A stretch of 64,000 nucleotides of DNA from positions 1-64,000 of the forward strand of contig VYDB01000124.1 of the NCBI GenBank assembly GCA_009843635.1, given 5' to 3'. The DNA is from Gammaproteobacteria bacterium. Its GTDB lineage: Bacteria; Pseudomonadota; Gammaproteobacteria; Pseudomonadales; Azotimanducaceae. This document shows, piece after piece, positions 54,061-62,674 of the stretch; positions within the stretch are counted from its first letter, which is position 1, and every line of letters begins with the position of its first letter. The notes under the pieces are model-generated. The model saw only the letters and a program-made list of their open reading frames with translations. It was not told the origin of the DNA and did not search any database. The translations under genes and the position numbers were made by a program.

Positions 54061-54729
54061 CTATGTTTGGCCCCTGTTCCCGTTCGCACCGCGCGGCTCG
54101 CTGGTTTCCTTGACGAGCCGCAGAAAGTGTTCGATCAACAAATCCCGCAACTGCCTCGTTCTGGGGCGATGCGGCCGACCATGGCCGACAAAAACCGTGT
54201 GGCCTTCGATCGAGGCGGAAATCATCAACGCCAGATCTGACTTGCGGGTCTCGCTCAACTGCGGATTGATCAGGCCGATGACGTCCACCAGAATGGCCCT
54301 GTATTGGGCGTACATCTTCTCCATCTGTTGGGCGATCCAGTCGTCCCGATTGGCGAGCACCCAAAGCTCAGGGAAGAACAGCGTCGTCTCCCGAGTCCCC
54401 AAGTCATTGAATACGAAGCCCAAAACCGCACGGAATTGCTCGTCCGCATCGTCGCTAGCCTCGTCCCGAAGCGTCTCGAACTGCCTGATGTAGCCGTCGA
54501 TGACGTATTGAAGGAGATCGGCCAGCAAATCGGCCCGCGTTGGGTAGTAGTAGCTCAGGTTGCCGGGCGACATGCCCGCGGCCTTGGCGATGCGGCGCAT
54601 GGTCAGCTTGCTGTGCCCCTCCTCCATGAAGAGCCGCCGAGCCACGTCAAGAATACGTTGCGCGGTCTCCTGGCCGGTGGCGTAGGTCGCCGTCCCGGTG
54701 CGACGCATGCTGGCACGCTGTGTTTGCAT
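54061..54729 (-). CDS. TetR-family regulator (third, distinct subfamily)
   Basis: 222 residues. The helix-turn-helix region is KLTMRRIAKAAGMSPGNLSYYYPTRADLLADLL (about residues 41-73), with recognition helix SPGNLSYYYP unlike the GRATLHRHF of the other two, so it should read a different operator. The C-terminal domain resembles TetR_C regulators of fatty-acid or amine catabolism (RETTLFFPELWVLANRD). It is divergent from mauBA, with a 114-bp intergenic region containing the palindrome at 54776-54791. The TonB receptor follows on the same strand. It is probably a local repressor of both directions. Confidence 0.88.
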   Translation of the reverse strand: MQTQRASMRRTGTATYATGQETAQRILDVARRLFMEEGHSKLTMRRIAKAAGMSPGNLSYYYPTRADLLADLLQYVIDGYIRQFETLRDEASDDADEQFRAVLGFVFNDLGTRETTLFFPELWVLANRDDWIAQQMEKMYAQYRAILVDVIGLINPQLSETRKSDLALMISASIEGHTVFVGHGRPHRPRTRQLRDLLIEHFLRLVKETSEPRGANGNRGQT

Positions 54730-54775
54730 TCGCGTAAGATTTAGCGGTTGTATCTGATGGCAGTTGAATCTGATT

Positions 54776-54791
54776 TAGTACCCTCGTACTA
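54776..54791. promoter_or_regulatory. Palindrome, candidate operator for the third TetR regulator
   Basis: TAGTACCCTCGTACTA has perfect 6-bp arms TAGTAC/GTACTA around CCTC, in the 114-bp region between divergent TetR and mauB-like genes. Two ATCTGAT direct repeats (about 54752 and 54768) lie beside it. It has no similarity to the 18-bp element at the other sites. Only one copy was seen. Confidence 0.5.
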
Positions 54792-54843
54792 TATTGGACG
54801 CCTCCAACGACTCGATGTCAACCGACTTTAAGGAGAAAAGTCC

Positions 54844-56010
54844 TTGAAAGGCCCCATATGCTCCTGGCGGGCGCTGGCCGCTGCCCCAGTGCTGTTGGCC
54901 GTCGGCCTTGGCAGCGCCAACCCGGGCTTGGCCGACCTGCCGCCGGAGCCCATCCCCAACGTCAAAGCCATCGCCACGCCCTATCCGGACACCTACGCGG
55001 TGGTCCACGACTTCGCCTTCGGCAGCCTCATCGACTCCAAGTTCAGCTTGGTGGACACCGAGACGCGCCGCTTCATCGGCATGTTGAGCGCCGGCCAGTT
55101 CGCCACCGTCAACTATGCCTTGGGACGCCAGGAGTTCTACGTGGGCGAAACCATCCATAGCCGGGGGACGCGAGGCGAGCGCCAAGACATTGTCGCGATT
55201 TACGATTTCGCCAACCTCGCCTTGGTGGCGGAAATCGACCTGCCGCCCCGGCGCGCCAACACCGTGATCAACAAGGCCAATTCCGCGGTGACCGCCGATG
55301 AACGGTTTTTGCTGATCTGGAATCAGAACCCGGGCACCTCCGTGACCGTCATCGACCTCGACCGTCGCGAGATCGTCAACGAAGTGCCGGCACCGGGCTG
55401 CGCGCTGGTCTATCCCAACGCGGCCAGGGGCTTCATGATGCTGTGCGGCAACGGCACCTTGCTGAACGTCAAGCTCGACGAGGCCGGGCAGCCCGCCAGC
55501 GCTGAACCCAGTGCGCCCTTCAACGACATAGACGCAGACCCCCTTTCCGAAAAAGCGAGCAAAATCAATGGTATTTGGCACTTCGTCACCTACGGGGGCG
55601 AGGTTCAGCCCGTGGATGCCTCGGGTGCCGAGGCGGTGATCGGCGCCCGTTGGTGGCTCGCCAGTGCCGAGGAACGGGCGCAAAACTGGCGTCCGGCGGG
55701 TTGGCACGGCACCGCTGGCCACGATTCGGGCCTGCTGTGGGTGGGCATGACGCCGAACGGCTATCCTGGCAGCCACAAGGATCCGGCACCGGAAATCTGG
55801 CTGTTCGATGTCGAGGCCAAGGCCCGCTTGGCGCGTTTTGACCTTCGAGTGCCGGCGTTGAGCATCGGCGCATCCGCTCACGACGACCCGCGGCTGCTGG
55901 TGGTGAACATCGAAGGCCAACTGGACATCTACGACGGCCAGAGCGGCGCCTACCTGCGCACCATCGGTGCCCTCGGCGAGACGCCTTACATGGTCCACGC
56001 CATACAATAG
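54844..56010 (+). CDS. mauB: Quinohemoprotein-free (TTQ) amine dehydrogenase heavy chain, MauB-like
   Basis: 388 residues. The start is a TTG at 54844, supported by AGGAG 8 bases upstream and a Sec-type leader (ALAAAPVLLAVGLGSANPGLA); the next in-frame ATG is far inside. The mature protein is a seven-bladed beta-propeller of the methylamine/aromatic amine dehydrogenase heavy-chain family: VYHD-like VVHDFAFG, LDTETRRFIGMLSAGQFATV, EIDLPPRRA, LRLLWN-like FLLIWNQNPG, GARWWLAS and a C-terminal GETPYMVHAIQ. The heavy chain holds the TTQ light chain in the periplasm. It begins a seven-gene operon and is 46 bp before the light chain. No mauE, mauD, mauG or mauC is adjacent. Confidence 0.85.
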   Translation: MKGPICSWRALAAAPVLLAVGLGSANPGLADLPPEPIPNVKAIATPYPDTYAVVHDFAFGSLIDSKFSLVDTETRRFIGMLSAGQFATVNYALGRQEFYVGETIHSRGTRGERQDIVAIYDFANLALVAEIDLPPRRANTVINKANSAVTADERFLLIWNQNPGTSVTVIDLDRREIVNEVPAPGCALVYPNAARGFMMLCGNGTLLNVKLDEAGQPASAEPSAPFNDIDADPLSEKASKINGIWHFVTYGGEVQPVDASGAEAVIGARWWLASAEERAQNWRPAGWHGTAGHDSGLLWVGMTPNGYPGSHKDPAPEIWLFDVEAKARLARFDLRVPALSIGASAHDDPRLLVVNIEGQLDIYDGQSGAYLRTIGALGETPYMVHAIQ

Positions 56011-56056
56011 CGGGATGAGCCGTAGTCCCGTTGGCCCAACGCACCGGAGAAGACCC

Positions 56057-56620
56057 ATGAAGTGGCTGGACAAACTCACCGAGCGCAACGTTCGCAGCAT
56101 CGCCCAGCGCAGCTCCAGGCGCAGCTTCATCGCCACCTTGGGCGCCGTATTGGCCGGCGCGGGGACGCTGCCGCTCCTGCCGGTGGCTCGGGGCAGTGCC
56201 GGGACGGCTGCCGATGCCGGCGCATCCGTTGACGACGTGCCCGCCCAAAGCACCGGCAACCCGCAAGATCCCGGCGATCCGACCGACTGCAACTACTGGC
56301 GCTACTGCGGCATCGACGGCTTTCTGTGCGCCTGTTGCGGCGGCACCCAGAACGCCTGCCCGCCAGGCACGGAGATGTCGCCCATCACTTGGATTGGCAC
56401 CTGCATGAACCCGGCGGACGGCAACAACTACGTCATTTCCTACAACGACTGCTGCGGCAAGAGCAGTTGCGGCCGCTGCCTGTGCAACCGCAACGAGGAC
56501 GACAAGCCGGTCTATCGTCCCCCGGCCAACAACGACATCAACTGGTGCATGGGCACCCAGTCCTCGGCTTACCACTGCTCCACCGCCGTGATTCTCGGGT
56601 TGGCGCTCAACGACGAATGA
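56057..56620 (+). CDS. mauA: TTQ-containing amine dehydrogenase light chain, MauA-like
   Basis: 187 residues from ATG 56057 (GGAGAAG upstream). A Tat-like leader RSSRRSFIATLGAVLAG precedes the mature part. Compared from memory with Paracoccus MauA, the two tryptophans that make tryptophan tryptophylquinone are W112 (SPITWIGTC) and W163 (NDINWCMG), with the same 51-residue spacing. D87 and D131 match the catalytic and maturation aspartates (Asp32, Asp76). The residue after YHC is Ser instead of Thr. There are 14 Cys against 12 in the classical chain; the extras appear to be C94 and C138. It oxidises a primary amine to aldehyde and ammonia. Its stop overlaps the carboxylase start (ATGA), showing shared translation with the CoA pathway. 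Confidence 0.9.
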   Translation: MKWLDKLTERNVRSIAQRSSRRSFIATLGAVLAGAGTLPLLPVARGSAGTAADAGASVDDVPAQSTGNPQDPGDPTDCNYWRYCGIDGFLCACCGGTQNACPPGTEMSPITWIGTCMNPADGNNYVISYNDCCGKSSCGRCLCNRNEDDKPVYRPPANNDINWCMGTQSSAYHCSTAVILGLALNDE

Positions 56621-58104
56621 GCGCGGCGCCGCAACCACTATTTCCCAAAGCACTAGTCGCCAACCGAGGCGAAATCGCGCGGCGCGTCCTGCGCTGCCTG
56701 CGCAGCCTAGGCATCCCCTCGGCGGTGGTTTACCACGAAGCCGACCGCCACTCCCCGGCCGTTGCCGAAGCGGACGAAGCCGTGGAGATCAGCGGCGCGA
56801 GCCCCACCGCTGCCTACTTGGACATCGAGCAGATCGTCGCCGCCTGCGCTCGCTTGGGCGTGGCCGCGGTGCATCCGGGCTATGGCTTCCTAGCGGAGAA
56901 TGCCGCCTTCGCCAGGGCGCTGGCGGACGCCGGCATCACCTTCATCGGCCCGAGCGCCGAGGTCATGGAACTGATGGGCGACAAGATCGCCTCCCGCCAG
57001 TTCGTTGCCGAGCACGGCTTCCCGGTGCCGCCATCGGTGGAACTGGCGGCGACGGATGCGGGCTTTGGCCAAGCCGCAGCGGACCTTGGCTTTCCGCTGG
57101 TGGTCAAGGCCTCCGCCGGCGGCGGCGGCAAGGGCATGAACATCGTCGCCAGCGCCGATGAACTCGACCGCGCATTGCGCGTCGCCGCTTCCGAGGCAGA
57201 GCGCTACTTCGGCGACGGGCGCATCTACGTGGAGCGCTACTTCACCGACATCCGGCACATCGAGGTGCAAGTGCTCGGCGATGGCGAGCGAGCGGTGCAC
57301 CTTGGCGAGCGGGAATGCTCGGTGCAGCGGCGCTTCCAGAAGGTGGTCGAGGAAGCGCCCTCGCCCGCCGTTGACGACGCCATGCGGGCCCGGCTCGGCG
57401 CTGCGGCGGTGGGCATCGCCAGCGCTGCCGCCTACCAAGGGGCGGGCACCGTGGAGTTTCTGCACACGCCCGAGGGCGAGTTTTTCTTCCTCGAAATGAA
57501 CACCCGCATCCAGGTGGAGCATCCGGTGACCGAGCTGGTTTACGGCGTCGATCTGGTGGCCGAGCAGGTGCGCATCGCCGCCGGGCGACCCTTAAGCCTG
57601 AACCAGGACGCGTTGCGGCCCAACGGCCACGCCATAGAGTGCCGACTGTGCGCGGAGGACGCAGCCGGCGGCTTCCTGCCGGAGACGGGCCGCATCCTGC
57701 ACCTCAGGGAGGCTAAGGGCGAAGGCGTTCGCGTGGACAGCGGCCTGCACCCGGGCCAGGAAATCACCGCTGCATTCGACCCCCTGCTGGCCAAGGTGGT
57801 GGCCCACGGCCCAACCCGGCAAGCCGCCATCGACCGCGCCCTCGGCGCACTGCGGAGCACGGTGGTCCTCGGCGTCGGCACCAACGCCGCCTACTTGGCA
57901 GCGATCCTGGCCCATCCGGCCTTTGCCCGGGGCGCTACCGACACCGGCTTCATCGGCCGCCACCAAGCGGAACTGCTGGCCGCCCCGCCCGCGGATGCCC
58001 TGGCCAAGGCATTGGCCGCAGCCCATCTCGCCGATCGCCAAACCCGCCTGATCGACGCCGCCATGCCCAGCCTGCACGCTGCCATGGGCAGCTGGACCAA
58101 CTAG
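56617..58104 (+). CDS. Biotin carboxylase subunit of an acyl-CoA carboxylase (methylcrotonyl/geranyl-CoA type)
   Basis: 495 residues from ATG 56617, overlapping mauA. It carries the biotin carboxylase signatures LVANRGEIARRVLRCLR, HPGYGFLAENAAF, the ATP-grasp loop KASAGGGGKGMNIV and the catalytic strand EMNTRIQVEHPVTE. It ends after the BC C-terminal domain and lacks the BT and biotinyl domains normally fused in MCC or GCC alpha subunits of about 660 residues. Those are encoded by the next gene in another frame, starting on the last base of this one. It carboxylates biotin using ATP and bicarbonate. Confidence 0.92.
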   Translation: MSAAPQPLFPKALVANRGEIARRVLRCLRSLGIPSAVVYHEADRHSPAVAEADEAVEISGASPTAAYLDIEQIVAACARLGVAAVHPGYGFLAENAAFARALADAGITFIGPSAEVMELMGDKIASRQFVAEHGFPVPPSVELAATDAGFGQAAADLGFPLVVKASAGGGGKGMNIVASADELDRALRVAASEAERYFGDGRIYVERYFTDIRHIEVQVLGDGERAVHLGERECSVQRRFQKVVEEAPSPAVDDAMRARLGAAAVGIASAAAYQGAGTVEFLHTPEGEFFFLEMNTRIQVEHPVTELVYGVDLVAEQVRIAAGRPLSLNQDALRPNGHAIECRLCAEDAAGGFLPETGRILHLREAKGEGVRVDSGLHPGQEITAAFDPLLAKVVAHGPTRQAAIDRALGALRSTVVLGVGTNAAYLAAILAHPAFARGATDTGFIGRHQAELLAAPPADALAKALAAAHLADRQTRLIDAAMPSLHAAMGSWTN

Positions 58105-58595
58105 TGAACGCTACCCACCGCATCGATGGCCGGGAGCACCGGGTGCTGGCCCTGCGGCGCGGCGCCTGCCAGCGGCTGGAGATCGACGGCAGCCCACTCG
58201 AAGCGAGCCTGCGCTGGACCGGCGACCATGAAGGCACCCTGACTGTCAACGGCCACGAGCATCCGGTCGCCGCCGCCCAGGACGGCCCCGTGCTTTTCGT
58301 GCACTTGGAAGGCAGAACCTGGCGCATTGAGACCATCCAAGGCTTCGCCGACCGAACCGAGGGCGGCGCCGCCGATGGCGGCATCCGGGCGCCCATGCCC
58401 GGCGTGGCGGTAGAGATCGAGGTCGAAGTGGGCGATCAGGTCGCCGCGAACCAGCGGCTGGCCCTCATCGAGAGCATGAAAATGCAAACCGAAATCACCG
58501 CCCCCGTGCCCGGCGTCGTTACCGCCGTGCGGGTGGCGCCCGGCGAGAGCTTCGAACGGGGCGCCGTGCTGATTGAAGTCGAACGGAGCGACTGA
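58104..58595 (+). CDS. Biotin carboxyl carrier protein with BT-like domain
   Basis: 163 residues from GTG 58104, which shares one base with the preceding stop (TAGTG). Residues 1-90 resemble the BT linker domain of methylcrotonyl-CoA carboxylase alpha. Residues about 93-160 are a biotinyl domain with the biotin lysine K126 in ESMKM. The stop overlaps the carboxyltransferase start (ATG at 58595). Together with the preceding gene it equals a complete MCC-type alpha subunit split in two. A frameshift that became fixed, with translation restarting at GTG, is one explanation. Confidence 0.9.
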   Translation: MNATHRIDGREHRVLALRRGACQRLEIDGSPLEASLRWTGDHEGTLTVNGHEHPVAAAQDGPVLFVHLEGRTWRIETIQGFADRTEGGAADGGIRAPMPGVAVEIEVEVGDQVAANQRLALIESMKMQTEITAPVPGVVTAVRVAPGESFERGAVLIEVERSD

Positions 58596-60202
58596 TGCGC
58601 CGAATAGCCACGCGAATCAGCCCGAGCAGCGCCTCCTACCGGGCCAATCGGGCGCACAACCTCGAGGTGGTGGGGGAGTTTCGGGCGCGCCAACGCGCCG
58701 CCCGCTTCGACCGTCCGGACCGGGACCGGGAGCGCCTCGCCCGGCAGGACAAGCAAATGCCCCGGGAGCGGCTCGAGCAGTTGCTGGATCCCGGCACGCC
58801 CTTCCTGGAGTTTTCATCCCTCGCCGCCAACATGGCCTACGACGGCGGCTCGCCTTCGGCAAGCTGCATCACCGGCATCGGCGTGATTGGCGGCCGCGAA
58901 GTGGTCATCAACTGCAGCGACCCTTCGGTGAAGGGCGGCGCTTGGTACCCGCTCACCGTCAAGAAGATCATTCGCGCCCTGGACATCGCCATCGAGAACC
59001 AGCTACCGGTGGTGCACCTGTGCGACAGCGCCGGCGCCTTCCTGCCCCTGCAGTCGGACCTCTTCGCCGACAAGGCCATGGCCGGGCGCATCTTCCGCAA
59101 CCAATGCCTGCTGTCCAAGCTCGGCTGCAAGCAGCTCGCCTTGGTGTTCGGCCATTGCACCGCCGGCGGCGCCTACATCCCCACCCTCTCCGACTACTCG
59201 GTGATCGTCGAAGGCACCGGCGCGGTCTTTCTCGGCGGCCCGCCGTTGGTGAAGGCCGCCACGGGCGAGGAGGTGACCGTCGATGAACTCGGCGGGGCCC
59301 GCATGCACACCAGCGTTTCCGGCACCTGCGACTTCTATGCCGCCAACGAAGCCGAAGCCATCGCCATCGGCCGCGAAGTGGTGATGCAGTGGGAGCAGCG
59401 GGAGAAGTTCCCCTTGCAGCAGGAGGCGCCGGAGGAACCCTGGTACGACCCGGAGGATCTCTACGGCATCGTTCCCGACGACGTGCGCAAGCAGTTCGAC
59501 ATGCGCGAGGTGATCGCCCGCATCGTCGATGGCAGCCGCCTGGCCGAGTACCAGCCGGACTACGGCGACACCCTAGTGTGCGGCTTCGCCAACCTGTGGG
59601 GCTACAAGGTGGGCGTGCTCGGCAACAACGGCGTGCTGTTCAACGACAGCTCGCTGAAGGCCGCCCACTTCATGGAACTGTGCAACCAGAACCGGGTGCC
59701 CCTGGTCTTCTTCCAGAACATCACCGGCTACATGGTGGGCCGGGAGTACGAGCGGCGCGGCATCACCAAGGACGGCGCCAAGATGATCATGGTGCAGGCC
59801 TGCTCCGAGGTGCCCAAGTTCACGGTGATGACCAACGGCTCCTACGGCGCCGGCAACTACGGCATGTGCGGGCGCGCCTTCGATGCCCGGCTGCTGTTCA
59901 GTTGGCCGCACAGCCGCATCTCGGTGATGGGCGAGGAGCAGGCGGCCAACACCCTGGTGACCATCAAGGTCGCCCAACTCAAGCGCGAGGGCCTTGAACC
60001 GGACGAAGCGGAACTCCAGCAAATCCGCGCCGACGTGCTGGCCAACTACGAAAACACCACCAGCGCCTACTACGCCACCTCCGAACTCTGGGACGACGGC
60101 GTGCTGGACCCGGTGGACACCCGCAACGCGCTGGGCATCGGCATCGAAGCCGCCTTGAACGCGCCCTTCGGCGAACCCCGGTACGGGGTGCTAAGGCTCT
60201 AA
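58595..60202 (+). CDS. Acyl-CoA carboxylase carboxyltransferase (beta) subunit, methylcrotonyl/geranyl-CoA type
   Basis: 535 residues. The sequence CDSAGAFLPLQSDLFADKAMAGRIFRNQ (shortened by family resemblance to the QxDxFPD region) and AVFLGGPPLVKAATGEEVTVDELGGA are typical of MCC/GCC beta chains rather than propionyl- or acetyl-CoA carboxylases. FANLWGYKVGVLGNNGVLF and FFQNITGYMVGREYE form the second crotonase-like half that binds acyl-CoA. GSYGAGNYGMCGRAFDARLLFSWPHSRISVMG follows. It transfers the carboxyl group from biotin to an alpha,beta-unsaturated acyl-CoA. A 19-bp gap separates it from the dehydrogenase that would supply such a substrate. Confidence 0.92.
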   Translation: MRRIATRISPSSASYRANRAHNLEVVGEFRARQRAARFDRPDRDRERLARQDKQMPRERLEQLLDPGTPFLEFSSLAANMAYDGGSPSASCITGIGVIGGREVVINCSDPSVKGGAWYPLTVKKIIRALDIAIENQLPVVHLCDSAGAFLPLQSDLFADKAMAGRIFRNQCLLSKLGCKQLALVFGHCTAGGAYIPTLSDYSVIVEGTGAVFLGGPPLVKAATGEEVTVDELGGARMHTSVSGTCDFYAANEAEAIAIGREVVMQWEQREKFPLQQEAPEEPWYDPEDLYGIVPDDVRKQFDMREVIARIVDGSRLAEYQPDYGDTLVCGFANLWGYKVGVLGNNGVLFNDSSLKAAHFMELCNQNRVPLVFFQNITGYMVGREYERRGITKDGAKMIMVQACSEVPKFTVMTNGSYGAGNYGMCGRAFDARLLFSWPHSRISVMGEEQAANTLVTIKVAQLKREGLEPDEAELQQIRADVLANYENTTSAYYATSELWDDGVLDPVDTRNALGIGIEAALNAPFGEPRYGVLRL

Positions 60203-60221
60203 GGATTCCAAGCAAAGACCG

Positions 60222-61391
60222 ATGGCCGACCAATTCGCGCTGACCCCCGATCAGCAGGCCCTGCTTGAGCACGCCGACCGCTATGGCCGGGAGCGACTCG
60301 CGCCCCTCGCCCCGCGCATGGACGAAGAGGAGTGGTGGCCAGACGACCTGTTCCCGGAGTTGGGCGAACTCGGCTTCTTGGGCCTCACCATCCCGGAGCG
60401 CTACGGCGGGGTGGGCTTAGGCCTCGTTGAGGCGGGCTTGGTAGCCCAAGCCTTTGCCCGCTGGAACCACGCCTTGGCCTTGTCCTGGCTCGCGCATGAC
60501 AACCTGTGCGCCAACAACCTCTACAACAACGGTTCGGAGGCCGTGCGGGAAAAGTACCTGCCCAAGCTCTGCTCCGGAGAATGGATCGGCTGCTTGGGCC
60601 TCACCGAACCCGGCGCCGGCTCCGACGCCTTGGGCTCCATGCGTTGCCGCGCGGAGCGCGATGGCGACCACTACGTCATCAACGGCACCAAGCTCTACAT
60701 CACCAACGGCCCGGTGGCGGACCTCTGCCTGCTGTACGCCAAGACCGAGCGCGGCAAGGGCTCCAAGGGCGTCACCGCCTTTGCCGTGGAAGCCACCTCG
60801 CCCGGCTTCGACGTGGCGCAAAAGCTGGTCAAGATGGGCTTTCGCGGCAGCCCGACCGGGGAGTTGGTGTTCGACGACCTGCCGGTGCCCCTGACCCAGA
60901 TCATCGGCACCGAGCACCAAGGCCACCAAGTGGTGATGAGCGGCCTCGACGTCGAACGGGCGGCCATCGCGGCCATCAGCGTCGGCGTCGCCGAGCGAGC
61001 GCTCGAACTGTCCCTGGAGTACGCCAATAGCCGGGAGCAGTTCGGTCGGCCCATCGGCCAATTCCAGATGGTGCAGTCGCGCCTAGCCGACATGTACGTC
61101 TTGGTGCAGACCATGCGCACCTTCTGCTGGCAGGTGCTCGCCGAACTCGACCGCACCGACGAAACCCAGGCCGGGCGCGGCGAAATCCATGCCCGCACGG
61201 CCGCCTCGGTGCTCTACTGCGCCGACAGTTGCAACCGGGTGCTGGACAACGCGGTGCAGATTCACGGCGGCAGCGGCTACATCTGGGAATCCGAGGTCAA
61301 CCGCCTGTTCCGCGCCACCAAGCTGCTCGAAATCGGCGCCGGCACCACCGAAGTGCGCAAGGTGATCATCGCCGAAGAACTGCTCCGGTAG
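60222..61391 (+). CDS. Acyl-CoA dehydrogenase, isovaleryl-CoA dehydrogenase type
   Basis: 389 residues with the three acyl-CoA dehydrogenase domains: LTEPGAGSDALGSMRC (about residues 127-142, FAD/substrate), KLYITNGPVADLCLLYAKT and QMVQSRLADMYVLVQTMR. The C-terminal motif IGAGTTEVRK has no catalytic Glu at the MCAD position. A Glu is present at 245 in GLDVER, the placement known for isovaleryl-CoA dehydrogenase. It therefore likely oxidises a branched acyl-CoA (isovaleryl- or citronellyl-like), the substrate class for the adjacent carboxylase. A 20-bp gap precedes the P450 gene. Confidence 0.9.
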   Translation: MADQFALTPDQQALLEHADRYGRERLAPLAPRMDEEEWWPDDLFPELGELGFLGLTIPERYGGVGLGLVEAGLVAQAFARWNHALALSWLAHDNLCANNLYNNGSEAVREKYLPKLCSGEWIGCLGLTEPGAGSDALGSMRCRAERDGDHYVINGTKLYITNGPVADLCLLYAKTERGKGSKGVTAFAVEATSPGFDVAQKLVKMGFRGSPTGELVFDDLPVPLTQIIGTEHQGHQVVMSGLDVERAAIAAISVGVAERALELSLEYANSREQFGRPIGQFQMVQSRLADMYVLVQTMRTFCWQVLAELDRTDETQAGRGEIHARTAASVLYCADSCNRVLDNAVQIHGGSGYIWESEVNRLFRATKLLEIGAGTTEVRKVIIAEELLR

Positions 61392-61411
61392 CGCTTTGCT
61401 ATGATGGTCTC

Positions 61412-62674
61412 ATGACCTTGCCAATCGCCACCGAATCGCCGGAACTTGACGACCAGTTGGTCGATGCCACCCGCTGGGCGGACGAAGCCTGGATGCACGA
61501 GCAATTCACTTGGCTGCGCCAACACGCGCCCATTCGATGGATGGAACCAAACGGCTACGACCCTTTCTGGTGCCTCACCCGCTACGACGACGTCAAGGCG
61601 GTCGAGAGCGACAAGCGGCTTTTCATCAACGACCCGCGGCCACTGCTGAGCGCCAAGATACTGCCCGTCGTCACGGAGCAGCTATTCGGACGCCGGCACC
61701 TCGTCCGCTCCCTCGTGACCATGGACGATCCGGAGCACAGCCGCTACCGAATGCTCACCCAAGCCTGGTTCCGGGGCGAGAACCTGCGCCAACTTAAGGG
61801 CCGCATCGACCAACTGGCCACCGACTACGTGGACCGGCTGGCCAGCCTCGGCGGCGAGTGCGACTTCGTCAAGGACGTAGCCATCTGGTATCCGCTGCGG
61901 GTGATCATGTCGATCCTCGGGGTGCCGGAGTCCGACGAGCCGTTGATGATGAAGCTCACCCAGGAGTTGTTCGGATCCTCGGATCCCGACAACCAACGCT
62001 CCTTCGAGCCGAACGCGCTGGTGGAAACGGTACGGGACTTCGAGGCCTACTTCAGCGAGCTCAGCCGCAGCCGCCGCGCCCATCCGACTGACGATGTGGC
62101 CAGCGTGATCGCCAACGCACGCATCGACGGGGAGCCGATTGCGGATCTAGAGGCCAACGGCTACTACCAGATCATCGCCACGGCCGGCCACGACACCACC
62201 AGTTCGTCCATCGCCGGCGGACTGCTGGCGCTCATCGAACATCCCGATGAAATGGCCAAGCTGCGCGCCGACCCCGCCGGGCACATGGCCGGCGCCCTCA
62301 ATGAAATCATCCGCTGGGTCTCGCCGGTGCGCCAGTTCATGCGCACCGCCACCGCCGACTGCTCCATCGGGGGCACGGCAATCGCCGCCGGGGAGGCCTG
62401 CGTGCTCTGGTACCCCTCGGCCAATCGGGACGAAGCGGCGTTCGAGGCGCCCTTTGCGTTCCGCATTGATCGCGGCGGCGCCAATCACTTGGCATTCGGC
62501 TTCGGCGCCCACGTCTGCCTCGGCCAGCACTTGGCGCGCATGGAGATGGGCGCCTTTCTGGCGGAACTGCTGCGGCGCGTGGACGCCATCGAGCTGAATG
62601 GCGAACCGCGCTACATTCAGTCCACCTTTGTCGGCGGGCTCAAGAACCTGCCGATTCGCTACCGCTTGAAGTAG
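61412..62674 (+). CDS. Cytochrome P450
   Basis: 420 residues from ATG 61412, 20 bp after the acyl-CoA dehydrogenase. The I-helix is AGHDTT (258-263), ExxR is E298-IIR301, and the heme-binding loop is FGFGAHVCLG with C369 as thiolate ligand. It is a soluble bacterial class I P450, similar in style to the CYP families that hydroxylate terpenes or sterol side chains. No ferredoxin or reductase gene is adjacent. Membership in the mauBA/carboxylase operon suggests hydroxylation of a branched or isoprenoid substrate. Its 3' end overlaps the convergent hydrolase gene by 35 bp. Confidence 0.92.
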   Translation: MTLPIATESPELDDQLVDATRWADEAWMHEQFTWLRQHAPIRWMEPNGYDPFWCLTRYDDVKAVESDKRLFINDPRPLLSAKILPVVTEQLFGRRHLVRSLVTMDDPEHSRYRMLTQAWFRGENLRQLKGRIDQLATDYVDRLASLGGECDFVKDVAIWYPLRVIMSILGVPESDEPLMMKLTQELFGSSDPDNQRSFEPNALVETVRDFEAYFSELSRSRRAHPTDDVASVIANARIDGEPIADLEANGYYQIIATAGHDTTSSSIAGGLLALIEHPDEMAKLRADPAGHMAGALNEIIRWVSPVRQFMRTATADCSIGGTAIAAGEACVLWYPSANRDEAAFEAPFAFRIDRGGANHLAFGFGAHVCLGQHLARMEMGAFLAELLRRVDAIELNGEPRYIQSTFVGGLKNLPIRYRLK

